Below are positions 1 through 7,801 of a stretch of DNA of 60,097 bases, piece by piece; the first letter of the stretch is position 1, and every line of letters begins with the position of its first letter. Made by a program: the position numbers and the translations under genes. Source of the stretch: Paenibacillus sp. MAHUQ-63 (GTDB taxonomy: Bacteria; Bacillota; Bacilli; Paenibacillales; NBRC-103111); assembly GCF_028765165.1 (NCBI RefSeq), contig NZ_JARADB010000015.1:1-60097 (forward strand), in the 5' to 3' direction. The notes under the pieces are model-generated. The model was not told the origin of the DNA. It saw only the letters and a program-made list of their open reading frames with translations, and searched no databases.

Positions 1-128
1 TCTTACAGGCAGGTTACCTACGTGTTACTCACCCGTCCGCCGCTAAGCACCGAAGTGCTCCGCTCGACTTGCATGTATTAGGCACGCCGCCAGCGTTCGT
101 CCTGAGCCAGGATCAAACTCTCCATAAA
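1..128 (-). rRNA. rrs: 16S ribosomal RNA, 5' end only
   Basis: The reverse complement begins with the universal 16S 5' sequence (AGAGTTTGATCCTGGCTCAG, at about 102-121). It continues through the conserved GACGAACGCTGGCGG block and the V1 region up to the GTAACACGTAGG motif. Only the first 128 or so bases lie in the window; the gene continues off the left edge. The 5' end at 128 is set by similarity to other Bacillales 16S genes, where a short TTTAT-like sequence precedes the GGAGAGTTTG motif. The V1 loop (GCACTTCGGTGC) resembles Paenibacillus-type sequences, but this was not tested. Confidence 0.98.
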
Positions 129-262
129 GGGAAAATCTGAAAAGCTCAATTGACTTGCTAGCGAGATTGTTAATCTCATTTATGCATTACTCACTCGTTG
201 TTCAGTTTTCAAAGATCAATGACTCTTCATTATTTCCACCGCTGTTTAGCGGCGACTTTTTT
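129..262 (-). promoter_or_regulatory. rRNA operon leader with boxA-like antitermination element
   Basis: This is the transcribed leader between the proximal rrn promoter and the 16S 5' end. The minus strand carries TTTGAAAACTGAACAA at 198-213, matching the boxA-containing leader seen before Bacillus 16S genes, which serves Nus-factor antitermination. A small hairpin (CCGC...GCGG, 239-252) lies just after the predicted transcription start. No protein gene is supported here. Confidence 0.75.
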
Positions 263-292
263 AATATACCACATTCGCCCGGGACATTGCAA
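263..292 (-). promoter_or_regulatory. rRNA operon promoter (proximal, P2-like)
   Basis: On the minus strand the -35 is TTGCAA (287-292) and the -10 is TATATT (263-268), 18 bp apart, and the sequence just downstream begins GTCGCC. This layout is the usual proximal promoter of Bacillales rrn operons. Transcription should start near 256. Confidence 0.8.
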
Positions 293-350
293 GTTTTTTT
301 CAAAAACTTTTTCCGCTTTTCCAAGCAGCTTGTCCCTTTCGTTGGGGCGA

Positions 351-385
351 GTTATAAAGTAACACATACATAGAGGGTAAGTCAA
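351..385 (-). promoter_or_regulatory. possible distal rRNA promoter (P1-like)
   Basis: TTGACT (380-385) is followed on the minus strand by TACTTT at 356-361 (18 bp spacer) and by TATAAC at 351-356 (23 bp, too far for a normal promoter). Tandem rrn promoters are usual in Bacillales, but the -10 here is poor, so this is tentative. Confidence 0.35.
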
Positions 386-396
386 GAACATACCCC

Positions 397-639
397 CTAT
401 TTTTTTTGCGCTTGGTAATTGCGATTTCTCGCATACTTGGATATTTCCTTGGGACTCGCTAATCGAGCGTACATCCTGAAGATAACTTTATATCTGGATT
501 CTATAGCCCCTTTGATTTCTTGGTCGATCCTTTTGTCATTCAAATCAAACAGCATTTCATCCAATTCTTTACGCAATACATAATCTAATTCTCTACATTC
601 CCGATCATTGAACAAAAATCCGAGCATACATCCATCCAA
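397..639 (-). CDS. small uncharacterised charged protein upstream of 16S
   Basis: An 80-residue protein that I cannot assign to a named family. It is highly charged with no membrane segment: an acidic/basic helical N-terminal half (RECRELDYVL, DEMLFDLNDKRID) and a basic tail (ARNRNYQAQKK). Coding is supported by a strong ribosome binding site (GAGAGGGG) five bases before ATG, and by its position as the last gene before the rrn promoter, where Bacillales often keep a short ORF with a similar pattern (recollection, not checked). It has its stop 12 bp from the candidate distal rrn promoter. An RNA- or ribosome-related role would be a guess. Translation is likely; function is unknown. Confidence 0.6.
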   Translation of the reverse strand: MDGCMLGFLFNDRECRELDYVLRKELDEMLFDLNDKRIDQEIKGAIESRYKVIFRMYARLASPKEISKYARNRNYQAQKK

Positions 640-781
640 ACCCCTCTCGACTGTAGAGATTTATGGCACTTACAGTTGGATTGCTTGCAGCGCTCAGCAC
701 CGCCTTGCACCCTGCGCTCCTGACTGCTTTACTGTTATGCTCAGTTTTTGCCAATTTTATGACAAGACGACTGAAAAATTT

Positions 782-1393
782 TTACAGATGAACCAACCAG
801 TAGGTAAGCGTACTTTCGATGATTGCCGCACACAACAAAAGTACCACAATGGCAACAATTAGCGGCTTAGTGAGACGCAACGTTCTCGTCAGCTCTGCAC
901 GCGCCGTTCTTAACTCGGCAGGCATGAATACCTGAACAAAGCTCTTCCATACGAGCATCCCTAGTTTAAGTCCATAGGCACAGGCTAATAGAATGACAGG
1001 AATCTCAATGATCCCATGAGGCAAGATGCCCTTAAGTACAATCGATAAAGTGCTTTCGTGCGTCTGCAGCGATAAGACATACCCCAGTATCATTCCGTTG
1101 GCGATCAGCATGAACAGCGGCGGTAGACCCAGAAGGAGACCGACGAATATAATGGCTACTGATTTTACTGCATTGTTCAAAAAAATGACGATGAAAAACC
1201 ATAGCTGCGGATTCTCCTTATTGCTTAAAGACTGGCTAATGGATTTGAGCCCTTGCATTTGCCCTTCAAGAAAGTTGGAAAACTGAGCGGAATTCGCCCA
1301 CCCGAGGTAAAAGCTAAAACCAAAAACGAGAACGACTACGATAAAGTAATGCTTCATTTCTTTAAAATGTTGAAAAAGCGGCTTTAATGTCAT
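782..1393 (-). CDS. SpoIIM / DUF95 family membrane protein
   Basis: A 203-residue polytopic membrane protein of the stage II sporulation protein M (DUF95) type. It has an N-terminal membrane segment near residues 15-35, a central cluster of hydrophobic helices around the conserved GILPHGIIEIP motif, and a last helix before the C terminus. In Bacillus subtilis SpoIIM works with SpoIID and SpoIIP in peptidoglycan hydrolysis during forespore engulfment. This gene sits in the pdaB-kbaA-gerD cluster rather than in the usual spoIIM locus, so it may be a paralogue and I give no symbol. ATG 1393 is chosen because GGAGG lies eight bases upstream; the longer reading frame (to 1441) lacks such a site. 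It is divergent from pdaB. Confidence 0.82.
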   Translation of the reverse strand: MTLKPLFQHFKEMKHYFIVVVLVFGFSFYLGWANSAQFSNFLEGQMQGLKSISQSLSNKENPQLWFFIVIFLNNAVKSVAIIFVGLLLGLPPLFMLIANGMILGYVLSLQTHESTLSIVLKGILPHGIIEIPVILLACAYGLKLGMLVWKSFVQVFMPAELRTARAELTRTLRLTKPLIVAIVVLLLCAAIIESTLTYWLVHL

Positions 1394-1416
1394 TGTGATT
1401 TCCTCCATTTTCGGAA

Positions 1417-1446
1417 GCATAAGTGCTGTGTGTACGAGCATACATT
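1417..1446 (+). promoter_or_regulatory. candidate sporulation promoter of pdaB (sigma-E/sigma-G type)
   Basis: GCATA (1417-1421) and CATACATT (1439-1446) are separated by 17 bp, fitting the -35/-10 pattern of the sporulation sigma factors E, F and G. The predicted start near 1453 leaves a leader of about 50 bases. No good sigma-A promoter is visible. This is pattern matching by eye. Confidence 0.4.
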
Positions 1447-1506
1447 ATTTCATAAAGAGTATACAAGCCTTGCCCATTTATGAGCAGAAGGAGGTACAAG
1501 CCCTAC

Positions 1507-2289
1507 ATGAATTACTTTTTTGTACTAAATGCCAAGAAATTCAAACAATACGTCTTTATCGCTCTTGCCATCGTATTCGCAGCAGCCATCGTCTATTCGG
1601 AGCAAAGCAATGTTTCGGTCTTCTCGAACGCTGAGCCGTCGGCTATCTATAGCGTACAGACAGAAAGAAAGGTCATTGCCCTAACCTTCGATATTTCCTG
1701 GGGAGAGAAGAGGGCCGAACCGATCCTGAATATTTTGAAGGAAAAAGGCGTTCAGCAAGCCACTTTCTTCTTATCCTCTCCTTGGAGCAAGAGCCATCCA
1801 GAGATCGTGGAGCATATCAAGAAGAGCGGTTATGAAATCGGCAGCCATGGCAATAAGCACGATAACTACAGCACTCTCAGCGATGAGGAGATTCGCAAAC
1901 AAATTACGACGGCGCACGGTATTTTGACTGAATTGGTCGGAAAAGAGCCGAACCTCATTCGCCTTCCTAACGGCGATTTCGACAAACGCGTGCTGCGAAT
2001 CGCCAACGACTTGGGATATTCCGTTATTCAATGGGATACGGATTCTCAGGATTGGCTCAATAAAGGTGTAGATACGATTATTAATCGGGTCGTCTCGAAG
2101 GCTCATCCCGGGGATATCGTGCTGCTTCACGCCAGTGATTCTTCCCAACAAACACATGAAGCGCTGCCGGTCATCATCGATCAGCTGAGAGCCAAAGGAT
2201 ATGAATTCGTTAGCGTCAGCGAGTTGATTAAACAAACGGAAGTGCAGACTACCCCCGTTGAAGATCGCGCAATGAAACAAATCAATTAA
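1507..2289 (+). CDS. pdaB: polysaccharide deacetylase family sporulation protein PdaB
   Basis: A 260-residue protein with one N-terminal membrane anchor (residues 14-32) followed by a NodB-type deacetylase domain. Visible motifs are TFD (60-62), the metal-binding SHGNKH (His114 and His118), the RLPNGD segment and the late LLHASDS motif. The second Asp of the classic TFDDG motif is replaced (TFDIS), as I recall for the PdaB/YbaN branch. PdaB is needed to maintain the spore after the late stages of sporulation in B. subtilis. ATG 1507 gives the family N terminus MNYFFVLNAKK and follows AGGAGG by 12 bases, rather long. The in-frame ATG at 1480 lies before that site. The gene converges with kbaA on a shared terminator. 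Confidence 0.92.
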   Translation: MNYFFVLNAKKFKQYVFIALAIVFAAAIVYSEQSNVSVFSNAEPSAIYSVQTERKVIALTFDISWGEKRAEPILNILKEKGVQQATFFLSSPWSKSHPEIVEHIKKSGYEIGSHGNKHDNYSTLSDEEIRKQITTAHGILTELVGKEPNLIRLPNGDFDKRVLRIANDLGYSVIQWDTDSQDWLNKGVDTIINRVVSKAHPGDIVLLHASDSSQQTHEALPVIIDQLRAKGYEFVSVSELIKQTEVQTTPVEDRAMKQIN

Positions 2290-2300
2290 TAGGCTTATAA

Positions 2301-2336
2301 AAAAAGAAAGAGCTAATGCGAATTAGCTCTTTTTGT
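2301..2336. terminator. bidirectional terminator between pdaB and kbaA
   Basis: The hairpin AAAGAGCTAAT...ATTAGCTCTTT (2307-2333) is flanked by A and T runs on both sides, so it can stop transcription of both convergent genes. Its stem includes the last codon and stop of kbaA. Confidence 0.85.
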
Positions 2337-2919
2337 TATCCAATATTTTATGTAAAATCAGAATTTGCCATGCATTGCAAACGAGCAGCGGAGCCAGCAT
2401 AAAAAGACTGGATGCCGCGTTATCCAACTTCAATGCAGGTACAGCTTCCAAAGTAGATACGGCGCACATGAAAAACAGTGTCGGAATGAACGCATTCCGG
2501 TTCGTCATCCGTACTTTCCAATAGGCTACCGCCAAAGAAATGACTAATATGATTAGCGGCAGAACCGAATAGCTCAGCATAGAGCCGTTTCCTTCAAAAT
2601 TCGTCATTCGGAGATAGACCAAATCGATGAGAACGACGATAACAATTGTCAATTGAAGTAAATCCCAAACGGTTTTGGATCTGATAATTCCAGCCGCTAT
2701 GAATCTAACAATCAGATAAGCGAAGAAGCCCATTTGACTCAGAACGCTGATCGTCGCTCCCCCAAGCAGCATATTGACGACATTAAATCCTACGGCCGAT
2801 AAGCCCATTACGGAAAATTCTTTGTCGGAAAATTGCAGAATAAGTCCAATTCCTAGCGATACAACCATACCTAATACGAGTGTTGTCCAAAATAAATGGA
2901 ACCATTTGCGCAGCGTCAA
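2323..2919 (-). CDS. kbaA: KinB-signalling pathway activation protein KbaA
   Basis: A 198-residue protein, the same length as B. subtilis KbaA, made of about six hydrophobic membrane helices with short loops. KbaA activates the KinB branch of the sporulation phosphorelay by a mechanism that is not fully known. The start is TTG at 2919, preceded by GGGGG eight bases upstream; no in-frame ATG is better placed. It lies in the conserved pdaB-kbaA-gerD-salA-cwlD order and is divergent from gerD. Confidence 0.88.
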   Translation of the reverse strand: MTLRKWFHLFWTTLVLGMVVSLGIGLILQFSDKEFSVMGLSAVGFNVVNMLLGGATISVLSQMGFFAYLIVRFIAAGIIRSKTVWDLLQLTIVIVVLIDLVYLRMTNFEGNGSMLSYSVLPLIILVISLAVAYWKVRMTNRNAFIPTLFFMCAVSTLEAVPALKLDNAASSLFMLAPLLVCNAWQILILHKILDNKKS

Positions 2920-2991
2920 GCTTATTACCCCCTACATCAACTCTAATTGTTAATTGTACCAACGATTGAGATAAAAAGCCAATGAATTGCC

Positions 2992-3021
2992 CTTATAATC
3001 TATCCTTAACCACACATACTA
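2992..3021 (+). promoter_or_regulatory. candidate sigma-G/sigma-F promoter of gerD
   Basis: CATACTA (3015-3021) is a textbook forespore -10 element. Seventeen bases upstream is CTTATA (2992-2997), a partial match to the -35. In B. subtilis gerD is a sigma-G gene, which fits. Confidence 0.5.
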
Positions 3022-3053
3022 ACAGTACTAAGCTAGGAAGGGAGCATTCTTTC

Positions 3054-3821
3054 ATGATAATAAGAAAGTTAAGCCCAATGATGGTTCTGCCGCTAATTGC
3101 TATTGCTTTACTTCTTTCATCGTGTGGAACCGACAACTCATCGCAAGGCCAGTCGCAAGGCATGACGTATAAAGAGCAGAAGACGATGATACTGGATATT
3201 TTGAAATCCGAGGATGGGAAGAAAGCGATCAGTGCCGCGAACCGCAGCATCATGAACGGTGATGTCGGAGCCAATGGCGTTGCCGGCCAGTCACAAATCA
3301 AGCTGCTCTCAGCCAATGAGTCCCTCCAGCTGCAGATGGCGGTCAAGGATGTCCTCACTGCCAAAGAAAATAATATGTTCTTGACGGATATGATGAAGGA
3401 TCCTAAGTTCGCCGGCGATTTCGCCAAGGCGATTCAGAAAGAAACCAAACAGATGTTCAAAGAGCTTCTGAAAGACCCCGAGTATCAAAAATCGCTCGTC
3501 GATGTGATGAAAAATCCTGACTACGAGAAGATGATGCTCGATGTGATGAAAACTGCGGCATATCGTCAACAGATGATGACGGTTATGGAAGAATCGATCC
3601 AAAGCCCATTGTTCCGCGCTCACATGGTCGATCTGCTGAAAGCGGCCATCGCTCAGCAAAGCAAGCCTGAACAAATGCCTACGGCAAAAAGCGCCGAGAA
3701 GAAAAGCGGCGGCGAAGATAAAGGCCAACAAGGCGGAGATGAGAAGAAGAAGGAAGAGGAGAGCGATTCCGAGGATTCGGAGAAAAAGAAAAAAGAATCG
3801 GGTTCATCCGATTCCCAATAA
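3054..3821 (+). CDS. gerD: spore germination lipoprotein GerD
   Basis: A 255-residue lipoprotein. The signal peptide ends in LLSSC, with Cys24 as the lipidated residue. The body is an alpha-helical region with repeated short DPxF/NPDY-type elements. GerD sits in the spore inner membrane and is needed for clustering of nutrient germinant receptors. The C-terminal tail of about 45 residues is low-complexity (Lys, Glu, Ser, Gly) and makes the protein longer than B. subtilis GerD (about 185 residues). ATG 3054 follows AGGAAGGGAG by nine bases; the longer frame upstream has no signal-peptide logic. Confidence 0.92.
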   Translation: MIIRKLSPMMVLPLIAIALLLSSCGTDNSSQGQSQGMTYKEQKTMILDILKSEDGKKAISAANRSIMNGDVGANGVAGQSQIKLLSANESLQLQMAVKDVLTAKENNMFLTDMMKDPKFAGDFAKAIQKETKQMFKELLKDPEYQKSLVDVMKNPDYEKMMLDVMKTAAYRQQMMTVMEESIQSPLFRAHMVDLLKAAIAQQSKPEQMPTAKSAEKKSGGEDKGQQGGDEKKKEEESDSEDSEKKKKESGSSDSQ

Positions 3822-3822
3822 C

Positions 3823-3864
3823 AAACAAAGGCTGACGGAGATTTATTCCGCCAGCCTTTGTTTT
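3823..3864. terminator. bidirectional terminator between gerD and salA
   Basis: The strong hairpin AACAAAGGCTG...CAGCCTTTGTT with A and T tracts on either side lies between the convergent genes. The salA stop overlaps its right end. Confidence 0.85.
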
Positions 3865-4960
3865 ATTTCTCCAATTTGGCGATTAGGTTTGCAGCTACTT
3901 CCAGGTAGATTTGACCTGTTTGGGAATCTTGTTTATAAACGGACGGCGAGTAATCCATTTCCGATACGTGGTTATCTGGAGCTCCAAGCGGAATTTGCGC
4001 AAGCAGCTCGCTGTGCAAGTCATCGGCCAGTCTGGCGCCCCCGCCTTTACCGAAGATGTAATCCTTACTTCCGCAGTCTTTGCACTCGTAGTAAGCCATA
4101 TTCTCGACGACACCCAGGATCTCATGATTCGTTTGGACAGCCATCGCTCCCGCTCTAGCAGCTACGAACGCTGCGGTAGCATGCGGAGTCGTCACGATAA
4201 TCTCTTTGCTTTGCGGAATGAGCTGATGCACGTCCAATGCCACATCGCCCGTCCCTGGCGGAAGATCGAGGAGGATGTATTCAACATCGCCCCAATTGAC
4301 TTCGTTGAAGAAATTGCGCAGCATTTTGCCCAGCATCGGACCACGCCAAATGACCGGCGCATTATCTTGAACGAAGAAGCCCATCGAGATGACTTTGACG
4401 CCAAACCTTTCGACTGGATAAATAACATTATCGACCAGCTTCGGCTGCTCTTCAATTCCCATCATATCGGGAATACTGAAACCATAGATGTCGGCATCGA
4501 TGATGCCTACCTTCTTCCCTTGACGAGCAAGAGCTACCGCCAAATTGACCGTTACCGTCGATTTGCCGACGCCGCCCTTACCGCTGGCGACAGCGATGAA
4601 TTGAACCTTGGAGCCTTCGCTCAGAATCGGTTGATCAATTGGCGGTTGTACAGGCTTGGATTGCTTGGACGCATTTCCTTCAGGCTGAAAAGCCTCTTCG
4701 ATCTGGTTACGTTCATAATCCGTCATTAACCGATAGCGGATATGAACCTGTGGGACCCCCAGCTTCTCCAGAGCTTGCCGAATGAAGGAACCGGATGACT
4801 CTTTATAAGCTTGGTCTTCCGCCGCAACAATCAGGCTTAACGAGACGCTTTCCTCTTTGATGAGAATATCGCGCACCAAATTAAGCTCAACGACGCTTTT
4901 GTTGTACCGCGGCTCTAACAGAGGCTTCAGAGCTTCTATCAACTGATCTTTATTTATCAT
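3863..4960 (-). CDS. salA: Mrp/NBP35-type P-loop ATPase SalA
   Basis: A 365-residue ApbC/Mrp ATPase: an N-terminal DUF59 (MIP18-like) domain (about residues 4-75), a linker, then the ATPase domain with Walker A SGKGGVGKST (126-135), the DADIYG motif and a CxxC (YECKDCGSK) near residue 280. Mrp proteins bind and transfer iron-sulfur clusters; B. subtilis SalA is also reported to repress scoC. ATG 4960 is preferred because AAAGGTGA lies a normal distance upstream; GTG 4966 would overlap that site. It follows cwlD and has its own extended -10 promoter in the intergenic gap. Confidence 0.92.
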   Translation of the reverse strand: MINKDQLIEALKPLLEPRYNKSVVELNLVRDILIKEESVSLSLIVAAEDQAYKESSGSFIRQALEKLGVPQVHIRYRLMTDYERNQIEEAFQPEGNASKQSKPVQPPIDQPILSEGSKVQFIAVASGKGGVGKSTVTVNLAVALARQGKKVGIIDADIYGFSIPDMMGIEEQPKLVDNVIYPVERFGVKVISMGFFVQDNAPVIWRGPMLGKMLRNFFNEVNWGDVEYILLDLPPGTGDVALDVHQLIPQSKEIIVTTPHATAAFVAARAGAMAVQTNHEILGVVENMAYYECKDCGSKDYIFGKGGGARLADDLHSELLAQIPLGAPDNHVSEMDYSPSVYKQDSQTGQIYLEVAANLIAKLEK

Positions 4961-5006
4961 AGCCACTCACCTTTATTCAGTCATTGTAAAACCATTAGTG
5001 GCCTTT

Positions 5007-5015
5007 ATTATATCA
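5007..5015 (-). promoter_or_regulatory. extended -10 promoter of salA
   Basis: The minus strand reads TGATATAAT, a full TGn plus TATAAT. The -35 region is weak (TGGGTT at 17 bp). Transcription would start near 5000. Confidence 0.55.
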
Positions 5016-5017
5016 CA

Positions 5018-5779
5018 TTATGATTCAGAACCCACTTTCTCCCCGCTATAAAATCGCAGCACACCCTGATAAATGGACGCCGCGACCTTCCTCTGATATT
5101 TCTCATCGGCCAATAGTCTAGCTTCTTCCGGATTCGATAAGAAGCCCACCTCGATCAGCGCGCTTGGCATCTTTAGCGTTTTGAGCAGATAGACCGTTCT
5201 GTCTGCCGGTTTCGCGACGCGGTCGGTGTTCTCCAGGTTTTTCTTTAATTCCTCTTGAATCAGCGTAGCTAAATTGGAATTGTTCGGATTATTCAGGTAG
5301 TAGAACGTTTGTGCGCCTTTCCATCTCGGAGAAGGGATACTATTCAAATGGACGCTTAGGAACATATCCGCATTCTTCTCATCAATGAGATCGGCTCGAT
5401 TGTGCAGGTCTTCCGTCTTCCGTTTGCTATACCCTTTCGTCCCCGGCTCCGCCAGATCTGTGTCCGTTTCTCTCGTCATGACAACAATCGCACCTGCCTG
5501 CTGCAAATAATCCCTCAGCTGCAGAGTGATCGCCAAGTTAATATCTTTCTCAATCACGCCTTCCCGACTGGAGGCACCGCCGTCAGGACCGCCATGACCG
5601 GCATCAAGCGCAATCGTCTTACCAGAGAGCGGCAGCTGCCAATCCGACCATGTTTTCGTTGCCGGCAGCTCATAAGCGTAGATGAAGACCACAAGGGCGA
5701 CCAGCATAACGGAAAGGGCGAGCTTAAGACTGCTGTGAAAAGTCAGCCAAACGACCAATCTTTTCTTCCTTTTGCGCAT
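5018..5779 (-). CDS. cwlD: germination-specific N-acetylmuramoyl-L-alanine amidase CwlD
   Basis: A 253-residue amidase_3 protein with one N-terminal membrane anchor (about residues 18-36). The zinc ligands are visible: His62 (DAGHGG), Glu77 (IEKD) and His144 (SVHLNS), with catalytic Glu210 (IEVGF). CwlD removes peptide side chains from cortex peptidoglycan so that PdaA can make muramic-delta-lactam, the mark for germination-specific cortex lysis. ATG 5779 sits eight bases after AGAGGTGG; the longer frame to 5818 does not. It lies between sat and salA in the conserved cwlD-salA-gerD order. Confidence 0.94.
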   Translation of the reverse strand: MRKRKKRLVVWLTFHSSLKLALSVMLVALVVFIYAYELPATKTWSDWQLPLSGKTIALDAGHGGPDGGASSREGVIEKDINLAITLQLRDYLQQAGAIVVMTRETDTDLAEPGTKGYSKRKTEDLHNRADLIDEKNADMFLSVHLNSIPSPRWKGAQTFYYLNNPNNSNLATLIQEELKKNLENTDRVAKPADRTVYLLKTLKMPSALIEVGFLSNPEEARLLADEKYQRKVAASIYQGVLRFYSGEKVGSES

Positions 5780-5819
5780 AAAAAAATCCACCTCTGTTCC
5801 CCATAGACTCTGTAACATC

Positions 5820-5846
5820 TATATGGGACAAGGTGGACAAATATAC
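5820..5846 (-). promoter_or_regulatory. possible forespore-type promoter of cwlD
   Basis: GTATA (5842-5846) and CATATA (5820-5825), 16 bp apart on the minus strand, loosely fit sigma-F/G elements, and cwlD is a sporulation gene. Readthrough from sat is the alternative, since I see no clear terminator in the 81 bp between sat and cwlD. Confidence 0.3.
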
Positions 5847-5860
5847 CTGACTTACAAGGC

Positions 5861-7033
5861 TTATGCTTGATATCCCGGCTCTCTAAGCCCTTCTATCAGC
5901 ACTTGCGCCACTTCCGGACGGGTAAACTCCGGCGGCGGGCATTGGCCGGCCCTGAGCAGACCACGAACCTTCGTACCGGATAGGTGCAAATGTGCGGACT
6001 TGTCGTGCGGGCACGTTTTGCTCGATGCCATGTTGCCGCATGTCGTGCAGAAGAAGCTGTGTTCGAAGAACAAGGGCGTAATGCCCATCTCTTCCGGTGT
6101 AAAATGGCTGAAAATTTGCTGCGCTTCATACGTCCCGTAATAATCGCCTACGCCCGCGTGGTCGCGTCCAACGATGAAGTGGGTACAGCCATAGTTTCTG
6201 CGTACGATCGCGTGCAGTATCGCTTCTCGGGGGCCTGCATAACGCATCGCAGCCGGATATACCCCTAAGAACGTGCGATCCTTCGGATAGTAGTTATCCA
6301 GGAGCACCAGGTAACTTCTCATGCGTACGTCAGCCGAGATATCGTCGGATTTCGTTTCTCCTACAAGCGGATTAAGGAACAGGGCATCGACGATCTCCAT
6401 GGCTGATTTCTGAATATATTCGTGCGCGCGATGAACCGGGTTACGGGTCTGGAATCCTACGACGGTTTTCCAGCCTTTGTCGGCAAAAATACGGCGTGTC
6501 TCTGCCGGGTCATAGTAAAACTCCTCAAACTTCTTCCGTTTCGGACGATTCAACAGCCGAATCGGTCCTCCGATATTCGTAGAAGAGCGTGAGAACAATT
6601 TCTCAACGCCCGGATGAGCGGCATCGCCCGTTTTGAAAACTTTCACAGCTTCATTCATTAGGTCTACTTCGTAAATGCTTGTCGTGTTCAGAAGAGCGTA
6701 TAGGACGCCATCTTCTTCGCCAACAAGAGCGACTTCTTCACCAACTGTGATCGTTGCAGCCACTTCAGGCGCAATGGAAAGTGTAATCGGTATGCTCCAT
6801 ACCGTACCATCCGCTAGGCGCATTGTTTCTACAACGGAGTTATAGTCAGCTTCATCCATAAAGCCTGTCAAAGGCGAGAACGCGCCCACACCAATCAAAA
6901 CCAAGTCGGAAATTGTCCAAGAGTTCACACGAATTTGCTTCAGGGATGCTGCGTGTTGAAGCAGCACTTCTCTTTGCTCAGCCGGAACCTGGCGATTTAC
7001 TAATTCGCCGCCATGAGGTTTGATCGTTGTCAT
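5861..7033 (-). CDS. sat: sulfate adenylyltransferase (ATP sulfurylase)
   Basis: A 390-residue monomeric ATP sulfurylase, which makes adenosine 5'-phosphosulfate (APS) from sulfate and ATP. It has the PUA-like N-terminal domain and the catalytic motif QTRNPVHRAH (195-204), then GRDHAGVG near residue 290. Near the C terminus are zinc-type cysteines (CTTCG and KTCPH) as in this bacterial branch. No APS kinase domain is fused and none is adjacent. ATG 7033 follows GGAGG by nine bases. It lies 24 bp after cysH and is probably in one transcript with it, placed between the ribosomal rpsI and sporulation cwlD. Confidence 0.95.
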   Translation of the reverse strand: MTTIKPHGGELVNRQVPAEQREVLLQHAASLKQIRVNSWTISDLVLIGVGAFSPLTGFMDEADYNSVVETMRLADGTVWSIPITLSIAPEVAATITVGEEVALVGEEDGVLYALLNTTSIYEVDLMNEAVKVFKTGDAAHPGVEKLFSRSSTNIGGPIRLLNRPKRKKFEEFYYDPAETRRIFADKGWKTVVGFQTRNPVHRAHEYIQKSAMEIVDALFLNPLVGETKSDDISADVRMRSYLVLLDNYYPKDRTFLGVYPAAMRYAGPREAILHAIVRRNYGCTHFIVGRDHAGVGDYYGTYEAQQIFSHFTPEEMGITPLFFEHSFFCTTCGNMASSKTCPHDKSAHLHLSGTKVRGLLRAGQCPPPEFTRPEVAQVLIEGLREPGYQA

Positions 7034-7057
7034 TTACGTCGACCTCCATGATTGGTC

Positions 7058-7750
7058 TTATTTATGAAGTCCGCATTCTGTTTTCTCCGAATTTGCCCAA
7101 CGTCCTGCGCGCGGGTCTTCACCCTCAGCAACTTGGCGTGTGCAGTGAGAGCAGCCGATACTTGGGTAGTTACGGTCATGCAGCGAATTATAGATTACAT
7201 CGTTCTCACGGATGTAATTCCAGACATCTTCGGATGTCCAGCCAGCCAACGGATTGAACTTGATCAGACCGAATTTGACGTCATACTCCACTTTTTTGGC
7301 ATTAGCGCGAGTTGGCGCTTGATCGCGGCGAATTCCCGTAATCCATGCGTCATAATTTCTGAGGATATCTGTCAAAGGATCCACTTTCCGAATGTTGCAG
7401 CACTGGTTCGCATCCGTTTTCCAAAGCTCGTCACCGAATTGCGCCGCCTGCTCTTCCAGCGTCAATTTGGGCAGCACTTGCACGAATTTGGTGCCGTAAT
7501 GCTGTTCTAGACGGTCTCTAGTTTCATACGTCTCAGGGAAGTGAACATTCGTATCCAGGTAGAAGATATCGACGTTGGGGTTGATTTTCTGCAGCATATC
7601 GACAAGCACAACATCTTCTGCACCGAAGCTGCAGGCTAGCGTCAGATTAGGAAATGTCTCGACGGCTAGTTTCAAGACCGCTTCAGGGGATTGGTTTTCG
7701 AACTCTTCAGCAGCTTTTGAAACAAATGCTTCTTTTTCAAAAAGATTCAT
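7058..7750 (-). CDS. cysH: APS/PAPS reductase with [4Fe-4S] cysteine signature
   Basis: A 230-residue reductase that converts activated sulfate to sulfite using thioredoxin. The PP-loop SFGAED is at 41-46. The four cluster ligands of assimilatory APS reductases are present (Cys117-Cys118, Cys200, Cys203), along with the catalytic ECGLH at the C terminus (Cys226). These cysteines argue for APS as substrate, which fits the lack of an APS kinase nearby; the B. subtilis enzyme is reported to take both APS and PAPS. ATG 7750 is chosen because GGAGG lies eight bases upstream; 7765 lies before it. It is led by a near-perfect sigma-A promoter. Confidence 0.95.
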   Translation of the reverse strand: MNLFEKEAFVSKAAEEFENQSPEAVLKLAVETFPNLTLACSFGAEDVVLVDMLQKINPNVDIFYLDTNVHFPETYETRDRLEQHYGTKFVQVLPKLTLEEQAAQFGDELWKTDANQCCNIRKVDPLTDILRNYDAWITGIRRDQAPTRANAKKVEYDVKFGLIKFNPLAGWTSEDVWNYIRENDVIYNSLHDRNYPSIGCSHCTRQVAEGEDPRAGRWANSEKTECGLHK

Positions 7751-7801
7751 GTCAGTGCCCTCCATCTATAATTCCGAGTGTTATTGTATGATTTATATTT
7801 T

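Noticed and set aside
155..373. A 72-codon plus-strand frame over the rRNA leader
   Set aside because: It overlaps the rrn promoter and boxA leader; composition is A/T-rich and phenylalanine-heavy as expected from noncoding DNA.
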